The notes: generated by a model from the sequence alone, not told the origin. Positions 28,243-37,843 are shown, counted from the stretch's first letter. The stretch: 56,183 nt of DNA from Deltaproteobacteria bacterium (GCA_016198185.1 JACQJD010000080.1:1-56183), one strand, 5' to 3'. Numbers and translations: made by a program.

Positions 28243-29753
28243 TATTTCACCCTAAATTTTCGTTTTAAGTCTTTGGCGCCCTCGGAAGCCGTTTGTAAAA
28301 TCTCCGGGGTCACAAAAATCACAAATTGACTTTTATTGTTTTGAAAAGATTTCGAACGATACAGATTAAATAACAGATTTTCATTATTCGCTAAGCTCGA
28401 AGGAATGCGATTGTAATTCGATGCTAAATTATTTGAAACAATTCCACCAATAGCGGCACTTTCTCCGGAATTCACAATAAGAACCGTATTAATGTTATTG
28501 AGCGAAATAGAGGGTTGCCCACGCTCATTAAAATCAATGACGGCTTTTAATTTAAATGCAATGTTGAGCCTCACTTGGGTGGAGTCTTCGAGTGTGGTGG
28601 GGAGAATTTCCATGGTAAGTCCTACATCTTGAAACTCGGTTCCTTGCTGAGTCGCGCCACCAGAGGTTGAAAAAACAGTAATGGGGATTTGTGTTGCATT
28701 CTCCAGTTTCCCCGTCGAATTGTTTTGAACGACGAGTGTGCTCGACTCTAACACACGTGCATGTCCATGGGTTTTGGCTTTGTTTAATTTTGGGATTAAA
28801 CTTGAAACCGTTGCCGTTACCGTCGTTGCTAAATTTCCCTTTTTAAGTTCAATGGTTGATTCATCTTGAATGCCGGGAGACCAATTAAAAGCAAAATTCT
28901 TAGCATAGTTTTTACTGAGCTCCACATAATGGGTGGTAATCCGAACCAATTTTTCCGGCTGAGCTGCAGGCTTTGCTTTGACCACCAACAAATTTACAAC
29001 GACTGGCGGACCCCCACTGGGTTTTTCAATGACACCTTCTTTTTCTGCTTGGGTCACAAAAATATCTGGCACATAGGTCTTAGCGGTTTCAATGGCAAGC
29101 ACGGCATTTCGATTTTCATCGCCATCCGGCCCTCGTTCCACGGTCCCTTCCACCAAAAACTTTTGGTTCACGGCTCTGACCCGAACTTCTTTATGGCCCA
29201 TTTTGTGAATGTCTTCTTGCATTTTGTCTGCAATGATTTTTTGGGCCACAGGACTGAGTGTTGCAATCACCCCCAGTTCTTCCTTCGAGTATTGATTGGC
29301 GACGGTAATGATTCGATTGAGATGCGCAGGAAGCAAAATTTCACCATCAATTAACACTTTTTTCCCAATGATTTTAATTTTGACCCCTTCAACGTCTTTT
29401 AATAAATCTCTCAATTCTGCTGCTACTTTGGCCCGATCACTGACAATGACCGTAATGGTAATGACCACCCGGTTTCGCTTTTCAAGATCTTGAATCGTCA
29501 CAGAGGTATTCCCATTTTTCTTTGGAACCAGCGTAATTTGTTTTTGTTCGCGCAAAGCAATAAAGTTACAAACGCTGGGATTGCCCACAATAATGTTGCC
29601 AGGGGTAAAATCCAAATCAATGGTCTTGGTAACCCCTGCCGTTAGTGTCTCGATCATAGCTTTTACAGGAAGTTTTTCTTGAGAAAAACTCTGATGTGAC
29701 CATCCCAAGATGATCATCAAAATGAAAAATGGAACTCTAGACGTTGGTTTCAT
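28242..29753 (-). CDS. Secretin, CpaC/RcpA family
   Basis: Signal peptide; KTIDLDFTPGNIIVGNPSVCNFIAL pilus-assembly N domain; C-terminal secretin segment ending FVIFVTPEIL. Confidence 0.9.
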   Translation of the reverse strand: MKPTSRVPFFILMIILGWSHQSFSQEKLPVKAMIETLTAGVTKTIDLDFTPGNIIVGNPSVCNFIALREQKQITLVPKKNGNTSVTIQDLEKRNRVVITITVIVSDRAKVAAELRDLLKDVEGVKIKIIGKKVLIDGEILLPAHLNRIITVANQYSKEELGVIATLSPVAQKIIADKMQEDIHKMGHKEVRVRAVNQKFLVEGTVERGPDGDENRNAVLAIETAKTYVPDIFVTQAEKEGVIEKPSGGPPVVVNLLVVKAKPAAQPEKLVRITTHYVELSKNYAKNFAFNWSPGIQDESTIELKKGNLATTVTATVSSLIPKLNKAKTHGHARVLESSTLVVQNNSTGKLENATQIPITVFSTSGGATQQGTEFQDVGLTMEILPTTLEDSTQVRLNIAFKLKAVIDFNERGQPSISLNNINTVLIVNSGESAAIGGIVSNNLASNYNRIPSSLANNENLLFNLYRSKSFQNNKSQFVIFVTPEILQTASEGAKDLKRKFRVK

Positions 29754-29754
29754 C

Positions 29755-30606
29755 TTAATACACCGGTGTTACTTCCGTCCCCCGAAATTCTAGCCAACGC
29801 GGCTGACGTTGAATTTTAACACCCTCTTGTCCTTGCGAACTTCTGGGCCCCAAAATCTTTTCGGCCGTGGTCGTAAAGAGTGTTTCAATCGACCGGTCGT
29901 CTGAATTTCGAAGCGATAGGAAAATGCTTCCTTCGCCACTGGTCAGTAAAAAAACAATCCCTTGGGCTTCATCGGGCGAAAGCTCGAGTGTCGCATTGGT
30001 AAACCGAGTATCGGTTCTCAGATCTCGCTTTACTTCTTTTCCCGTAATGGGATCTTGAAGTGTTTCGGTGGGAACAGAAGCCACCACATACCGTCCGGTT
30101 GCCAACACCAAAATATCTTGAAGCACGGTTTTGACTTCACGTTTTTCACGATCCCCCGCACCATAATCAATCGATGATAAAACATCCACACGATCGCCAG
30201 GGCGAATGAGTCTTGCCACACCATGAATATCGGTTACCGGTACCGTCATCGCTCGTTTTCCTTTGCTCACGCGCGTCGATAACTTTCCTTGAGTTTCTTC
30301 AAATAAAAGTTTGTTTTGGAGCAGTTGTTCCCCTTTTTTAATGGGCACGGTGGTAATCAGGCCCACCACATCTTTGATTTCTGAAAAGGTTCCTGGCTGA
30401 ACATAGTTTTGAGGAACCGAATCCACTCTAACCATGGTTTCATCCAAGGTCGTAAGCGCATTGATGTCTTGATTGGCCACCACAATTTTTTTGGGTGTTG
30501 CCAGCTGTAAGAGCGACGACTTCTGTTGATTGACAAATGACCAAATGAGCGCAATCGCCAAAATGGCCATTACAACTGAAATTAGAATCGCACGTGGATT
30601 ACTCAT
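29755..30606 (-). CDS. Flp pilus assembly protein CpaB/RcpC
   Basis: SAF-like region IVVANQDINALTTLDETMVRVDSVP, RAMTVPVTDIHGVARLIRPGDRVDVL. Confidence 0.9.
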   Translation of the reverse strand: MSNPRAILISVVMAILAIALIWSFVNQQKSSLLQLATPKKIVVANQDINALTTLDETMVRVDSVPQNYVQPGTFSEIKDVVGLITTVPIKKGEQLLQNKLLFEETQGKLSTRVSKGKRAMTVPVTDIHGVARLIRPGDRVDVLSSIDYGAGDREKREVKTVLQDILVLATGRYVVASVPTETLQDPITGKEVKRDLRTDTRFTNATLELSPDEAQGIVFLLTSGEGSIFLSLRNSDDRSIETLFTTTAEKILGPRSSQGQEGVKIQRQPRWLEFRGTEVTPVY

Positions 30607-30618
30607 GATTTTCCCCCT

Positions 30619-30957
30619 TTAATTGCATGTGACCGTCCGACAAATGCCGATGATCGTCTCAATCGGCCTTTCATCTTCGGCATCCCCTGCATTGAGAAAT
30701 GGAATGCCCGATGTGCGAACCCGAGGTGATGTTCCCAAGGCTCGCTGTTTATTCCCCAAAGAAGGCATATTGACGTTGTGATCGAGTGTTTGTGTTAAAA
30801 ACCGATCCCGAACATTTTCTTGTGTGGTAATGGCGGCCTGAATACACTCAAAAACATATAAATTAAAAAGAATGAGAAAAATAAAAAAGGGCACCAAAAT
30901 AATAAATTCAATCATGGCCTGTCCTTTATTCGTCGGTATCACTTTTTTCTTATTCAT
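30619..30957 (-). CDS. TadE-like pseudopilin
   Basis: MNKKKVIPTNKGQAMIEFIILVPFFIFLILFNLYVFE; start chosen at internal ATG. Confidence 0.78.
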   Translation of the reverse strand: MNKKKVIPTNKGQAMIEFIILVPFFIFLILFNLYVFECIQAAITTQENVRDRFLTQTLDHNVNMPSLGNKQRALGTSPRVRTSGIPFLNAGDAEDERPIETIIGICRTVTCN

Positions 30958-31408
30958 TGTCCAACACCCCTTCTGATTGACTTCGAACTTCCGCGGGTCC
31001 CGGCTCACGGGTGAATGGGGAGGCAACCGTCAATGTTTGTAAGGGATTTCCAAGCGTCCCCAATAAAGGAATGTAACTGAGCACCTGATACGTTAATTCA
31101 ATGCGTTCTCCCGCAGCATCTCGAATGACGTGTTGTCCTGGAATCGTCAGCGGCGATGCCAAAAATCCCAACCGATTGTTTTGGGGGGAACCCACAAGCT
31201 CTGACAAATATAGAGAACTATTTCCCGAAACAGACTCTGACCTTGCTGTCATAAAACCTGCATACCGCATGACATGAGAAGCAACGTACGTCAGGGACAA
31301 CTGAACATGAGCCAAAATCAAAAATAAAAGCAGGACAAAAATGAACAAGAACTCTGTTAAGGATTGTCCTTTTTTATTTTTAAGATATGGTTGACACAAC
31401 ACGTTCAT
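30950..31408 (-). CDS. TadE-like pseudopilin
   Basis: KNKKGQSLTEFLFIFVLLLFLILAHVQLSLTY, class III signal-like N-terminus. Confidence 0.75.
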   Translation of the reverse strand: MNVLCQPYLKNKKGQSLTEFLFIFVLLLFLILAHVQLSLTYVASHVMRYAGFMTARSESVSGNSSLYLSELVGSPQNNRLGFLASPLTIPGQHVIRDAAGERIELTYQVLSYIPLLGTLGNPLQTLTVASPFTREPGPAEVRSQSEGVLDNE

Positions 31409-31414
31409 TTTTTG

Positions 31415-31588
31415 TTACCGAAACTCGCGCCCCGTGTTCAGTTGACGTTCGATGACATCCGCTTTCAGACGCGGGGCTGCCTGTTGAAAAATATCTACAA
31501 AAAAAAGACTGAGTCGCCACGCGATCATCACCACAAACGTCACAAGCAACATATACTCAACGATGGTCTGACCGCTGTGCGCTTTCAT
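31415..31588 (-). CDS. Flp/TadE-like small pilin
   Basis: MKAHSGQTIVEYMLLVTFVVMIAWRLSLFF; G-x4-E class III prepilin pattern. Confidence 0.7.
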   Translation of the reverse strand: MKAHSGQTIVEYMLLVTFVVMIAWRLSLFFVDIFQQAAPRLKADVIERQLNTGREFR

Positions 31589-31601
31589 GGATAAACGTGG
31601 A

Positions 31602-31784
31602 TTAGCCACCGCCCCCCATGGAACTAATTGCATTTCGAATTTTGTCCGTCACTTGCCCCACCAATCCTTGAAATTGAGGCTGAAACAATTTGAACAAAAT
31701 CATGACAATCCCCACCACAAATACAATCATGAGAATGTATTCCAGTGTATTTTGTCCTTTATGATTTCGAAGTAACTGTCGCAT
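31602..31784 (-). CDS. Flp-type major pilin
   Basis: MRQLLRNHKGQNTLEYILMIVFVVGIVMILFKLFQPQF; canonical Flp pilin layout, first gene of the Tad cluster. Confidence 0.85.
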   Translation of the reverse strand: MRQLLRNHKGQNTLEYILMIVFVVGIVMILFKLFQPQFQGLVGQVTDKIRNAISSMGGGG

Positions 31785-31902
31785 GTTTCCTCCTTATAGG
31801 AAATGGATGTACGTTGGGTACACCCTCGTTCTGTTTTCTTTTCGGTAAAAATACGACAAAGCTTAAATAAGGTTATCTCCACGCACGTTCCACCTTACTT
31901 TT

Positions 31903-31908
31903 ATTATA
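31903..31908 (-). promoter_or_regulatory. Candidate -10 (TATAAT) of the Flp/Tad operon
   Basis: Minus strand reads TTGTGG-16 nt-TATAAT about 120 nt upstream of the flp start. Confidence 0.4.
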
Positions 31909-31993
31909 ACCAAGGTCAGAAAGACCACAAGGTAGGGCTATAAACCCCTCTATGGACTTGCACATTAAAATTTCATTAAATTTTGGCGAAGAT

Positions 31994-32021
31994 TTGACAT
32001 CTTTGCCTTTATTTGTATAAA
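31994..32021 (+). promoter_or_regulatory. Candidate sigma70 promoter of the HNH-like gene
   Basis: TTGACA-16 nt-TATAAA upstream of the 32101 ORF. Confidence 0.6.
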
Positions 32022-32100
32022 ATTTTGGTAATTCTTATATGTCGAAAATAGGGTTCGGCGTTTCTACAAGTCACCTTAAATGACTTACTAAGGAGGAGAT

Positions 32101-32592
32101 ATGCAAAATAGGGTCGTCGTTGCTATCGTAAAGGCGTGTTTTGTTATTGCCTTTTCTTTAACGGTCACGCTGGCTTTCTCATACCCCTTGATCCCTGATC
32201 CAGAAATCACCCAGGGAGATCTTTGCACAGAAGATAACCCTGATTTTGCAAAGTATCGGTATCAAGAAAACATCCCTTATTGTCAACGTAACGTCAGCAA
32301 AGCCAGACGAGAAAAAATCTATGAAAAATACAATATCCCCTCCCATTGCAGATATCTGTATACGATAGATCATTTTATTCCACTCTCTATTGGCGGTAGC
32401 AATGCGGATCAGAATCTTTGGCCAGAACATGTTTTGGTAAAAGCCACACGGCCAAAGTTAGAAGAGGAGATTTACCTAGCACTGGCACAGGGAGAATTAA
32501 ACCAACAAGAAGCAATCGATATTATTATCAAAGAGAAAACCACAGAGCAACAAAGCCCCCCGGATAATAACAGCAAAGGTGAATGTAACTAA
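32101..32592 (+). CDS. Exported HNH-like nuclease
   Basis: Signal peptide; YTIDHFIPLSIGGSNADQNLWPEH resembles the HNH motif; strong AAGGAGGAG RBS. Confidence 0.75.
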   Translation: MQNRVVVAIVKACFVIAFSLTVTLAFSYPLIPDPEITQGDLCTEDNPDFAKYRYQENIPYCQRNVSKARREKIYEKYNIPSHCRYLYTIDHFIPLSIGGSNADQNLWPEHVLVKATRPKLEEEIYLALAQGELNQQEAIDIIIKEKTTEQQSPPDNNSKGECN

Positions 32593-32607
32593 CAGGGATC
32601 GCTTAAG

Positions 32608-32724
32608 CATGTCACCCCGAATGCTGGTGAGGGGTTTCATCGATGTATCCCAGAGTATAGTTGATGAGACATTCCGAGCGCCCCCGGCCTTTGCCGGGAC
32701 AGGCTCCGGGCAAGGAATTTTCAC
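32608..32724. repeat. Intergenic repeat-like element with hairpins
   Basis: GTCACCCCGAATGCTGGTGAGGGGT and CCCGGCCTTTGCCGGG hairpins in locally GC-rich noncoding sequence. Confidence 0.45.
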
Positions 32725-32777
32725 CGCTTATTAGATTGAAAGAGAAAGTTATTTCTTCAACGGAAACAGCGATATTT

Positions 32778-33092
32778 CTAAGCTGCTTTTTTCTCTGGAG
32801 TAACATTAAGTGCCAGTTGATAACCTAGGGCCTTAAGAATTTTATAAATGGTATCAAACGTTGGAGCTCTCCTTTGATCACCTTTCTCAAGGCGAGCAAT
32901 GAGAGGTTGTTTGACCTGAGCTCGTTTGGCAAGCTCAAGTTGAGACAATCCAGATCTTGCTCGAAGATCAGAAATTAAATGAGCCGCTTGAAGATAAAAT
33001 TTTTGCTCATCAAATAGTATTTTTAAGGATTTATCTCTTTTAAGTTGTCTTGCGATAATCGTTTCTAATGAAACACTTTTTATTTTTTTCAT
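32778..33092 (-). CDS. HigA-like antitoxin, XRE-family HTH
   Basis: LISDLRARSGLSQLELAKRAQVKQPLIARLEKGDQRRAPTFDTIYKILKALGYQLAL. Confidence 0.88.
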   Translation of the reverse strand: MKKIKSVSLETIIARQLKRDKSLKILFDEQKFYLQAAHLISDLRARSGLSQLELAKRAQVKQPLIARLEKGDQRRAPTFDTIYKILKALGYQLALNVTPEKKAA

Positions 33093-33427
33093 GAAAGGAC
33101 CTCCTTGAGTCGTTTTCTAGCCACATCTAACTCATGTTTAGGGGCTTTTTGCCCCTGTTTCTTATACGAATGTAAAACATGCAGGTGATCAGAAGAAAGC
33201 ATTACATAGAAAAATCGCCATCCTCCTCCTCGCGTTCTTATTTTTATCTCCCAGAGCTTTCCTTCAATAGGTCTAAACTGACATCCCATGGCATTCAAAC
33301 CATACTTTTTAATATCCTCAAAAACAGCCAAGATGTGAGCTTTATCTTCCCTGCTCAAATCCTTTAAAAAGTCCTCAAAATAATTCCTACCTGAATGCGA
33401 ACTTTGAAATGTAATTTTCACTGCCAT
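33089..33427 (-). CDS. RelE/HigB-like toxin
   Basis: FRPIEGKLWEIKIRTRGGGWRFFYVMLSSDHLHVLHSYKKQGQKAPKHELDVARKRLKEVL; overlaps the antitoxin by 4 nt. Confidence 0.88.
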   Translation of the reverse strand: MAVKITFQSSHSGRNYFEDFLKDLSREDKAHILAVFEDIKKYGLNAMGCQFRPIEGKLWEIKIRTRGGGWRFFYVMLSSDHLHVLHSYKKQGQKAPKHELDVARKRLKEVLS

Positions 33428-33430
33428 CAG

Positions 33431-33452
33431 AATATAACCACATGGTTATATT
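33431..33452. promoter_or_regulatory. Operator-like palindrome of the toxin-antitoxin operon
   Basis: AATATAACCA-CA-TGGTTATATT, perfect 10 bp arms, between TTGACA and TATTCT on the minus strand. Confidence 0.75.
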
Positions 33453-33512
33453 GTCAAGGAATTTTTCAGGGAGATTGTCATTTTAACAAAAGAGTTATAT
33501 AAAGCCTCGTCC

Positions 33513-34511
33513 ATGATTAATAAAATAATTTTTATTATTTTCTTATTATTTTCCATTGGGTCTTATGCCGAAAATAGAGACATTGGTTTTAAAATTGAAA
33601 TAGATACCGAGAAAATCTTACGATTCAAAGATAAAACGGTTCCCAAAATTCTGGAAATTCTAAGCCAAGAAGGCATTAAAATAATTCGTGTTGATAAAAT
33701 GCAAAGTGCCGATCCACAATATACCACGATTCCTGATCTTTATGAGGATTCTCAAAAAGAATGGTATGAAGCTCAATTATTGGAAGAGCCACATGCAGTA
33801 GGTGTTTATTATGCAATTCAAGATCATGAGAATACCGGATTAAATCCGCCTTATAACGATTTGCCGACCATTGCGCTTTTAAAAAATGCGACATTGTATA
33901 CAATTCTTCATGAATATTTACACCACCTGATCACGTTATTTCAGACTCATGGCAGAGGATATCTTTGGCTCGGAGACCAAAAAAAATCTTATGGAACAAT
34001 TGTGCGTGAAACTTTTGAAATCCCTTATTTAAATGCAAAAGGGGATTACCAATATTTATTGCAGAAAAGTGCTAGTATAAAATCAGAAATCATAGACAAT
34101 TTTTATCGAAAATATCTTTCTCTGGGCGTTCAACATATTAAATATACTTACTTTAAAGGATTAGATCATCTTATCATTCCAAAGTTTCTCTACGAACATG
34201 CGGAAGTTTTTGGCGATCAGCTCAATAAAAAAGAAATCTTAGAAGATCTTATCCGGACCTTAGATGAGATTGCTGATGAAGAGAATAAATCTTTAAAAGA
34301 GATGATCGATTATGTTCAGAAAACAGGTCGAGAAAATTTAAAAAATGATGAATTTCTGGGAGTATTTTTTGGTGAACAGGATCCCATTTTGACCTTTATC
34401 GAAAATTCAGAAACTGCCCAAGAGTATAAACGAATTCATGATTGGACAGTTTCAACTGCGCAAAAGGACTTTCCTGAATTAATTGAATCCTCCGAAAAAA
34501 ATAAAGAATAG
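33513..34511 (+). CDS. Exported protein with HExxH motif (putative zinc metallopeptidase)
   Basis: Signal peptide MINKIIFIIFLLFSIGSYA; TLYTILHEYLHHLITLF. Confidence 0.6.
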   Translation: MINKIIFIIFLLFSIGSYAENRDIGFKIEIDTEKILRFKDKTVPKILEILSQEGIKIIRVDKMQSADPQYTTIPDLYEDSQKEWYEAQLLEEPHAVGVYYAIQDHENTGLNPPYNDLPTIALLKNATLYTILHEYLHHLITLFQTHGRGYLWLGDQKKSYGTIVRETFEIPYLNAKGDYQYLLQKSASIKSEIIDNFYRKYLSLGVQHIKYTYFKGLDHLIIPKFLYEHAEVFGDQLNKKEILEDLIRTLDEIADEENKSLKEMIDYVQKTGRENLKNDEFLGVFFGEQDPILTFIENSETAQEYKRIHDWTVSTAQKDFPELIESSEKNKE

Positions 34512-34555
34512 AACTTAAAACATCTTAAAAGCGATGGGATTCCTGTATAAGGTTT

Positions 34556-35047
34556 TTATGGCGAAAGATGAATCGTCATCCCTTGTTGAAAAAGGGTGAG
34601 CGCATTTTGAAAAGAAACACCATGAGAGTCCGAAGTCTGGTTTTTACGAACAATCCACCCGGAACCCATGGGGGTTTGGATTTGAGTTCTCACATAAAAT
34701 GCTTTTAAAATATCTACCTGCTCTTTTGTTTCGAAATCCCATACCATCCCTTTCCATTCTGATGAAGAATGCTTTACCGCATGATTAAAAAAACAACCGA
34801 TGTCATCAAAAAAAATGGTTTGGATATTTCCGTAACGATCGGCCGATTGAACCGCAACTGAAAATCGCAAATCATTCACAATCATCCCACACTGCATGCA
34901 ACTATCCATGCCAAGCCGTGGCAGTTTAAATTGAGCACCCTTCCATGCCCAAACATAAATCCATAAGATATAAATCAATAAAAAAAGAAACCCTGCCCCT
35001 GCTAAAATATAGGGAACTTTTTTATTCTTGAGGACAACTTTACCCAT
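34556..35047 (-). CDS. nosL: NosL-like copper chaperone
   Basis: Membrane anchor; MDSCMQCGMIVNDLRFSVAVQ; nos cluster context. Confidence 0.85.
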   Translation of the reverse strand: MGKVVLKNKKVPYILAGAGFLFLLIYILWIYVWAWKGAQFKLPRLGMDSCMQCGMIVNDLRFSVAVQSADRYGNIQTIFFDDIGCFFNHAVKHSSSEWKGMVWDFETKEQVDILKAFYVRTQIQTPMGSGWIVRKNQTSDSHGVSFQNALTLFQQGMTIHLSP

Positions 35048-35050
35048 CCA

Positions 35051-35866
35051 TTACCATTCTTCTTGTTGTGTAAAAATCCAACAGCCTACCAAGCTAAGGA
35101 CCAGCGTCATCAAACTGAGCCAACCGATTAAATACAAAGGTAAACTTTGACCGATCATGCGATCCAGATACATGCCCGCCGCCCCCAATACTTCTAAGTC
35201 GGTCGCCAACAATCGAATGACGAGAATTTTAAAAACCTCAACCGGATTAAATAAACTCAAAGCCACAATAGCCTCACTTCTGAGTCGCAACAGATAAGCC
35301 GTCCCCATGAGACCCAAATCTCCAATCACCGTCAAAAACAACCACAAAAAAATAGCCGCCCCAGTCGCATGAGCTCTGTTATTTGAAAAAACCGAAATCA
35401 TCATTCCCGTCGCCATACACATTACCGTAAAGAGAAGGGCCAATCCCCACAAAACCAGAAAACTTCTTGCCATGTGAACACCCCAAAACCCAATCACCCC
35501 ACTGGATATGGCAAACCCCAGAGAAAGAGAGGTGGCCAATGCTAAAAAGGATCCCAAAAAACGACCTGCAAAATAATGAACTTTGGTCAGAGGATGACTG
35601 AGAAGATACACCAACACCCCTTCTTCTCGATCTCCCGAAATCAATTGCGCACCCAAAGCAAATCCCATGAGCGGAATAAAAAGCATGAGCACATTGACCA
35701 ACATGGCCGAGAGTTTGTTAAACTGAGAAAAGGTTTCTAAATCTGAACTGCCAATAAATGAAAGTAAAAAAGTTAAAAAGGCAAATCCCAAACTAAAACT
35801 TAAGAGCCAACGATTTCGAATGGCCTCTTTGTAAGACAAAATGGCAACCAACCACACTTCATGCAT
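35051..35866 (-). CDS. nosY: ABC transporter permease NosY
   Basis: ABC-2-type permease with GDREEGVLVYLLSHPLTKVHYFAGRFLG; start moved to MHEVWLVAILSYKEAIRNRW. Confidence 0.86.
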   Translation of the reverse strand: MHEVWLVAILSYKEAIRNRWLLSFSLGFAFLTFLLSFIGSSDLETFSQFNKLSAMLVNVLMLFIPLMGFALGAQLISGDREEGVLVYLLSHPLTKVHYFAGRFLGSFLALATSLSLGFAISSGVIGFWGVHMARSFLVLWGLALLFTVMCMATGMMISVFSNNRAHATGAAIFLWLFLTVIGDLGLMGTAYLLRLRSEAIVALSLFNPVEVFKILVIRLLATDLEVLGAAGMYLDRMIGQSLPLYLIGWLSLMTLVLSLVGCWIFTQQEEW

Positions 35867-36518
35867 AAAAGGGTTCCTTGAGTGAAATGGATTCCACACT
35901 CGGTGCAACCAACCTACCATCTTGAATCTGAATCAAATGATCAGATACCCATTGCACCTCTTCCAAACGATGACTTGAAAGCAAAACCGTTTTCTTTCCT
36001 CGCCATCCTTTAATGATTGAAAGAATCTCTCGCGTGGCCCAAGCGTCCAAGTTGGCTGTCGGCTCATCCAAGAGCACAATCGAAGGATCGGTCATTAAAG
36101 AAAGGGCGATGGAGAGCTTTTGGCGCATCCCTCCCGAAAGCATATGAATTTTTTTGGACACATGCGCCGCTAAACCAAATTCCTCTAAAACAGTATAGGC
36201 CTGTTTTAAATTTACATTTCGCAATCGAGCAAAAAAATGGACTGCTTCCTGAACACGCATTTCAGCCCACAGAGGTAAGTACTGAGGAATATAGCCCATG
36301 GTCTTTTTTATTTCCTGTGCATGATCCTTGAGATTGAGTCCATGAACCTCAATGCTGCCTTCGTAATCCAAAATTCCTAAAATACATTTCAAAAGTGTTG
36401 TTTTACCAGAACCATTGGCCCCAAGAATGCCAACCACTTGTTTGTCGAAAGTTACCGTAATATCTTTTAAAACTTCGTGCGGCCCATAAGACTTATATAA
36501 ATGTGATATTTCAATCAT
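35859..36518 (-). CDS. nosF: ABC transporter ATP-binding protein NosF
   Basis: Walker A GANGSGKTTLLK, LSGGMRQKLSIALSLMTDPSIVLLDEPT; start moved to MIEISHLYKSYG. Confidence 0.9.
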   Translation of the reverse strand: MIEISHLYKSYGPHEVLKDITVTFDKQVVGILGANGSGKTTLLKCILGILDYEGSIEVHGLNLKDHAQEIKKTMGYIPQYLPLWAEMRVQEAVHFFARLRNVNLKQAYTVLEEFGLAAHVSKKIHMLSGGMRQKLSIALSLMTDPSIVLLDEPTANLDAWATREILSIIKGWRGKKTVLLSSHRLEEVQWVSDHLIQIQDGRLVAPSVESISLKEPFYA

Positions 36519-37843
36519 AAATTCATAACGCGATTTAATCCCCATGAAATGAATAGAAAAAAAATAGCCACCCAAAAAATGCTATAGGAACTTGATTGCC
36601 TTTTGATCGAAGTCCAAGGATGCATGCTGGGTGAGGGATCTTGGGCTTTGGAATCTGGTTTGAGCCATGGAATGGCACGGCTCGCAAATTCAAGCGCCAT
36701 CATCGCCGGACCAAATTTAAATAGTTTAAATCCTTCATATCGATCGGTCAGGTCATCGGCCAAGTGAGACAAACGATAGGGGATAGCCCCAACGCCCTGA
36801 CCCTGTATATCGATACCCGTATAATCACTCCAATAATTTAATTCCCACTGTGCTTCAATTCTTTCAGCATGGAGCACGCCCAATGGTTGCCAATTATCGA
36901 TGAAATCATTCTGACGATAATTCGCTCCCGTACTTCTTCCGATGAAAGATACACCCACATCATTGAAAACAATTCGGTTACGCTCAATGAACGCAGGTCG
37001 AATATCCTCTGAAAGAGCACCCATTGGAGAATTATCAAAATAAATGCCCACACGATTGCGAAACAATTCATTGTGATTCATTTTAAACTCATTCGAGTCT
37101 TTCAACGCGATCCCAAAACCACTTGGCCCACGATTATTTAAAACCGTATTTCCGAGAATGCTTAACTTGTGACTGTACATGGCATAAATGCCAACAGAAT
37201 TATTTTCGATGATATTCTCCTGGGCTGAGGATTCATCTGAATACATAAAATGAATTCCATATCGACTGCTCTTCATTTGATTCTGATTGAGAGTGGCGTG
37301 TGGAGAATACCAGACAATGACATCTCTGCCTCTAAAAAATTCATTGCGAACCAATTGTAAAGAAGAACTATACCAAGCCTTGAGAAGATCCCCTCGCTGC
37401 GCCAATGCCAAATCGTAACCAGAAATTTTACAATCTTCAATCTGACTGAAAGGACTATTGAGAAGTTCTATGCCAAAAAGACAATTTTCCACCTTGCTGT
37501 TTCGCAGTTCAAAATGAGCACCGTCTTCTACTTTAATACAACTATCCTCAGCCCCTAAAGTGACACCCGAATTTCGAATGGTGATTCCTGAAATATGCAC
37601 CTGCGGAGCTCGTACTTCCAGAACAGTTCCCCGCAGCTTCCCATCTAAAATCACATCATTCTTTGCAATCAGTGTTAAAGGTTTTTGAATTAAAAAATTT
37701 CCAACGTAAGTGCCGGAAGGAATGAGAACCGTTTCACCCGCTTTGGCATGGTTAATGAGCTCCTGGAAAACAGCTGGTGTCTTACTCTCAACCTCAAAGG
37801 ATAAAAAAATTAAAAGAAGCCCACCGAAACAAACACCTCTCAT
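36515..37843 (-). CDS. nosD: Periplasmic copper-binding/beta-helix protein NosD
   Basis: Signal peptide; right-handed beta-helix repeats (NVILDGKLRGTVLEVRAPQVHISGITIRNSG); C-terminal TM. Confidence 0.9.
   Translation of the reverse strand: MRGVCFGGLLLIFLSFEVESKTPAVFQELINHAKAGETVLIPSGTYVGNFLIQKPLTLIAKNDVILDGKLRGTVLEVRAPQVHISGITIRNSGVTLGAEDSCIKVEDGAHFELRNSKVENCLFGIELLNSPFSQIEDCKISGYDLALAQRGDLLKAWYSSSLQLVRNEFFRGRDVIVWYSPHATLNQNQMKSSRYGIHFMYSDESSAQENIIENNSVGIYAMYSHKLSILGNTVLNNRGPSGFGIALKDSNEFKMNHNELFRNRVGIYFDNSPMGALSEDIRPAFIERNRIVFNDVGVSFIGRSTGANYRQNDFIDNWQPLGVLHAERIEAQWELNYWSDYTGIDIQGQGVGAIPYRLSHLADDLTDRYEGFKLFKFGPAMMALEFASRAIPWLKPDSKAQDPSPSMHPWTSIKRQSSSYSIFWVAIFFLFISWGLNRVMNL

Noticed and set aside
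31891-31955. Possible riboswitch-like fold (ACCTT...AAGGT, GGTCAGAAAGACC, AGGG...CCCT), considered as c-di-GMP-type
   Set aside because: Key conserved GEMM motifs are absent, and the sequence overlaps the predicted flp promoter on the other strand.
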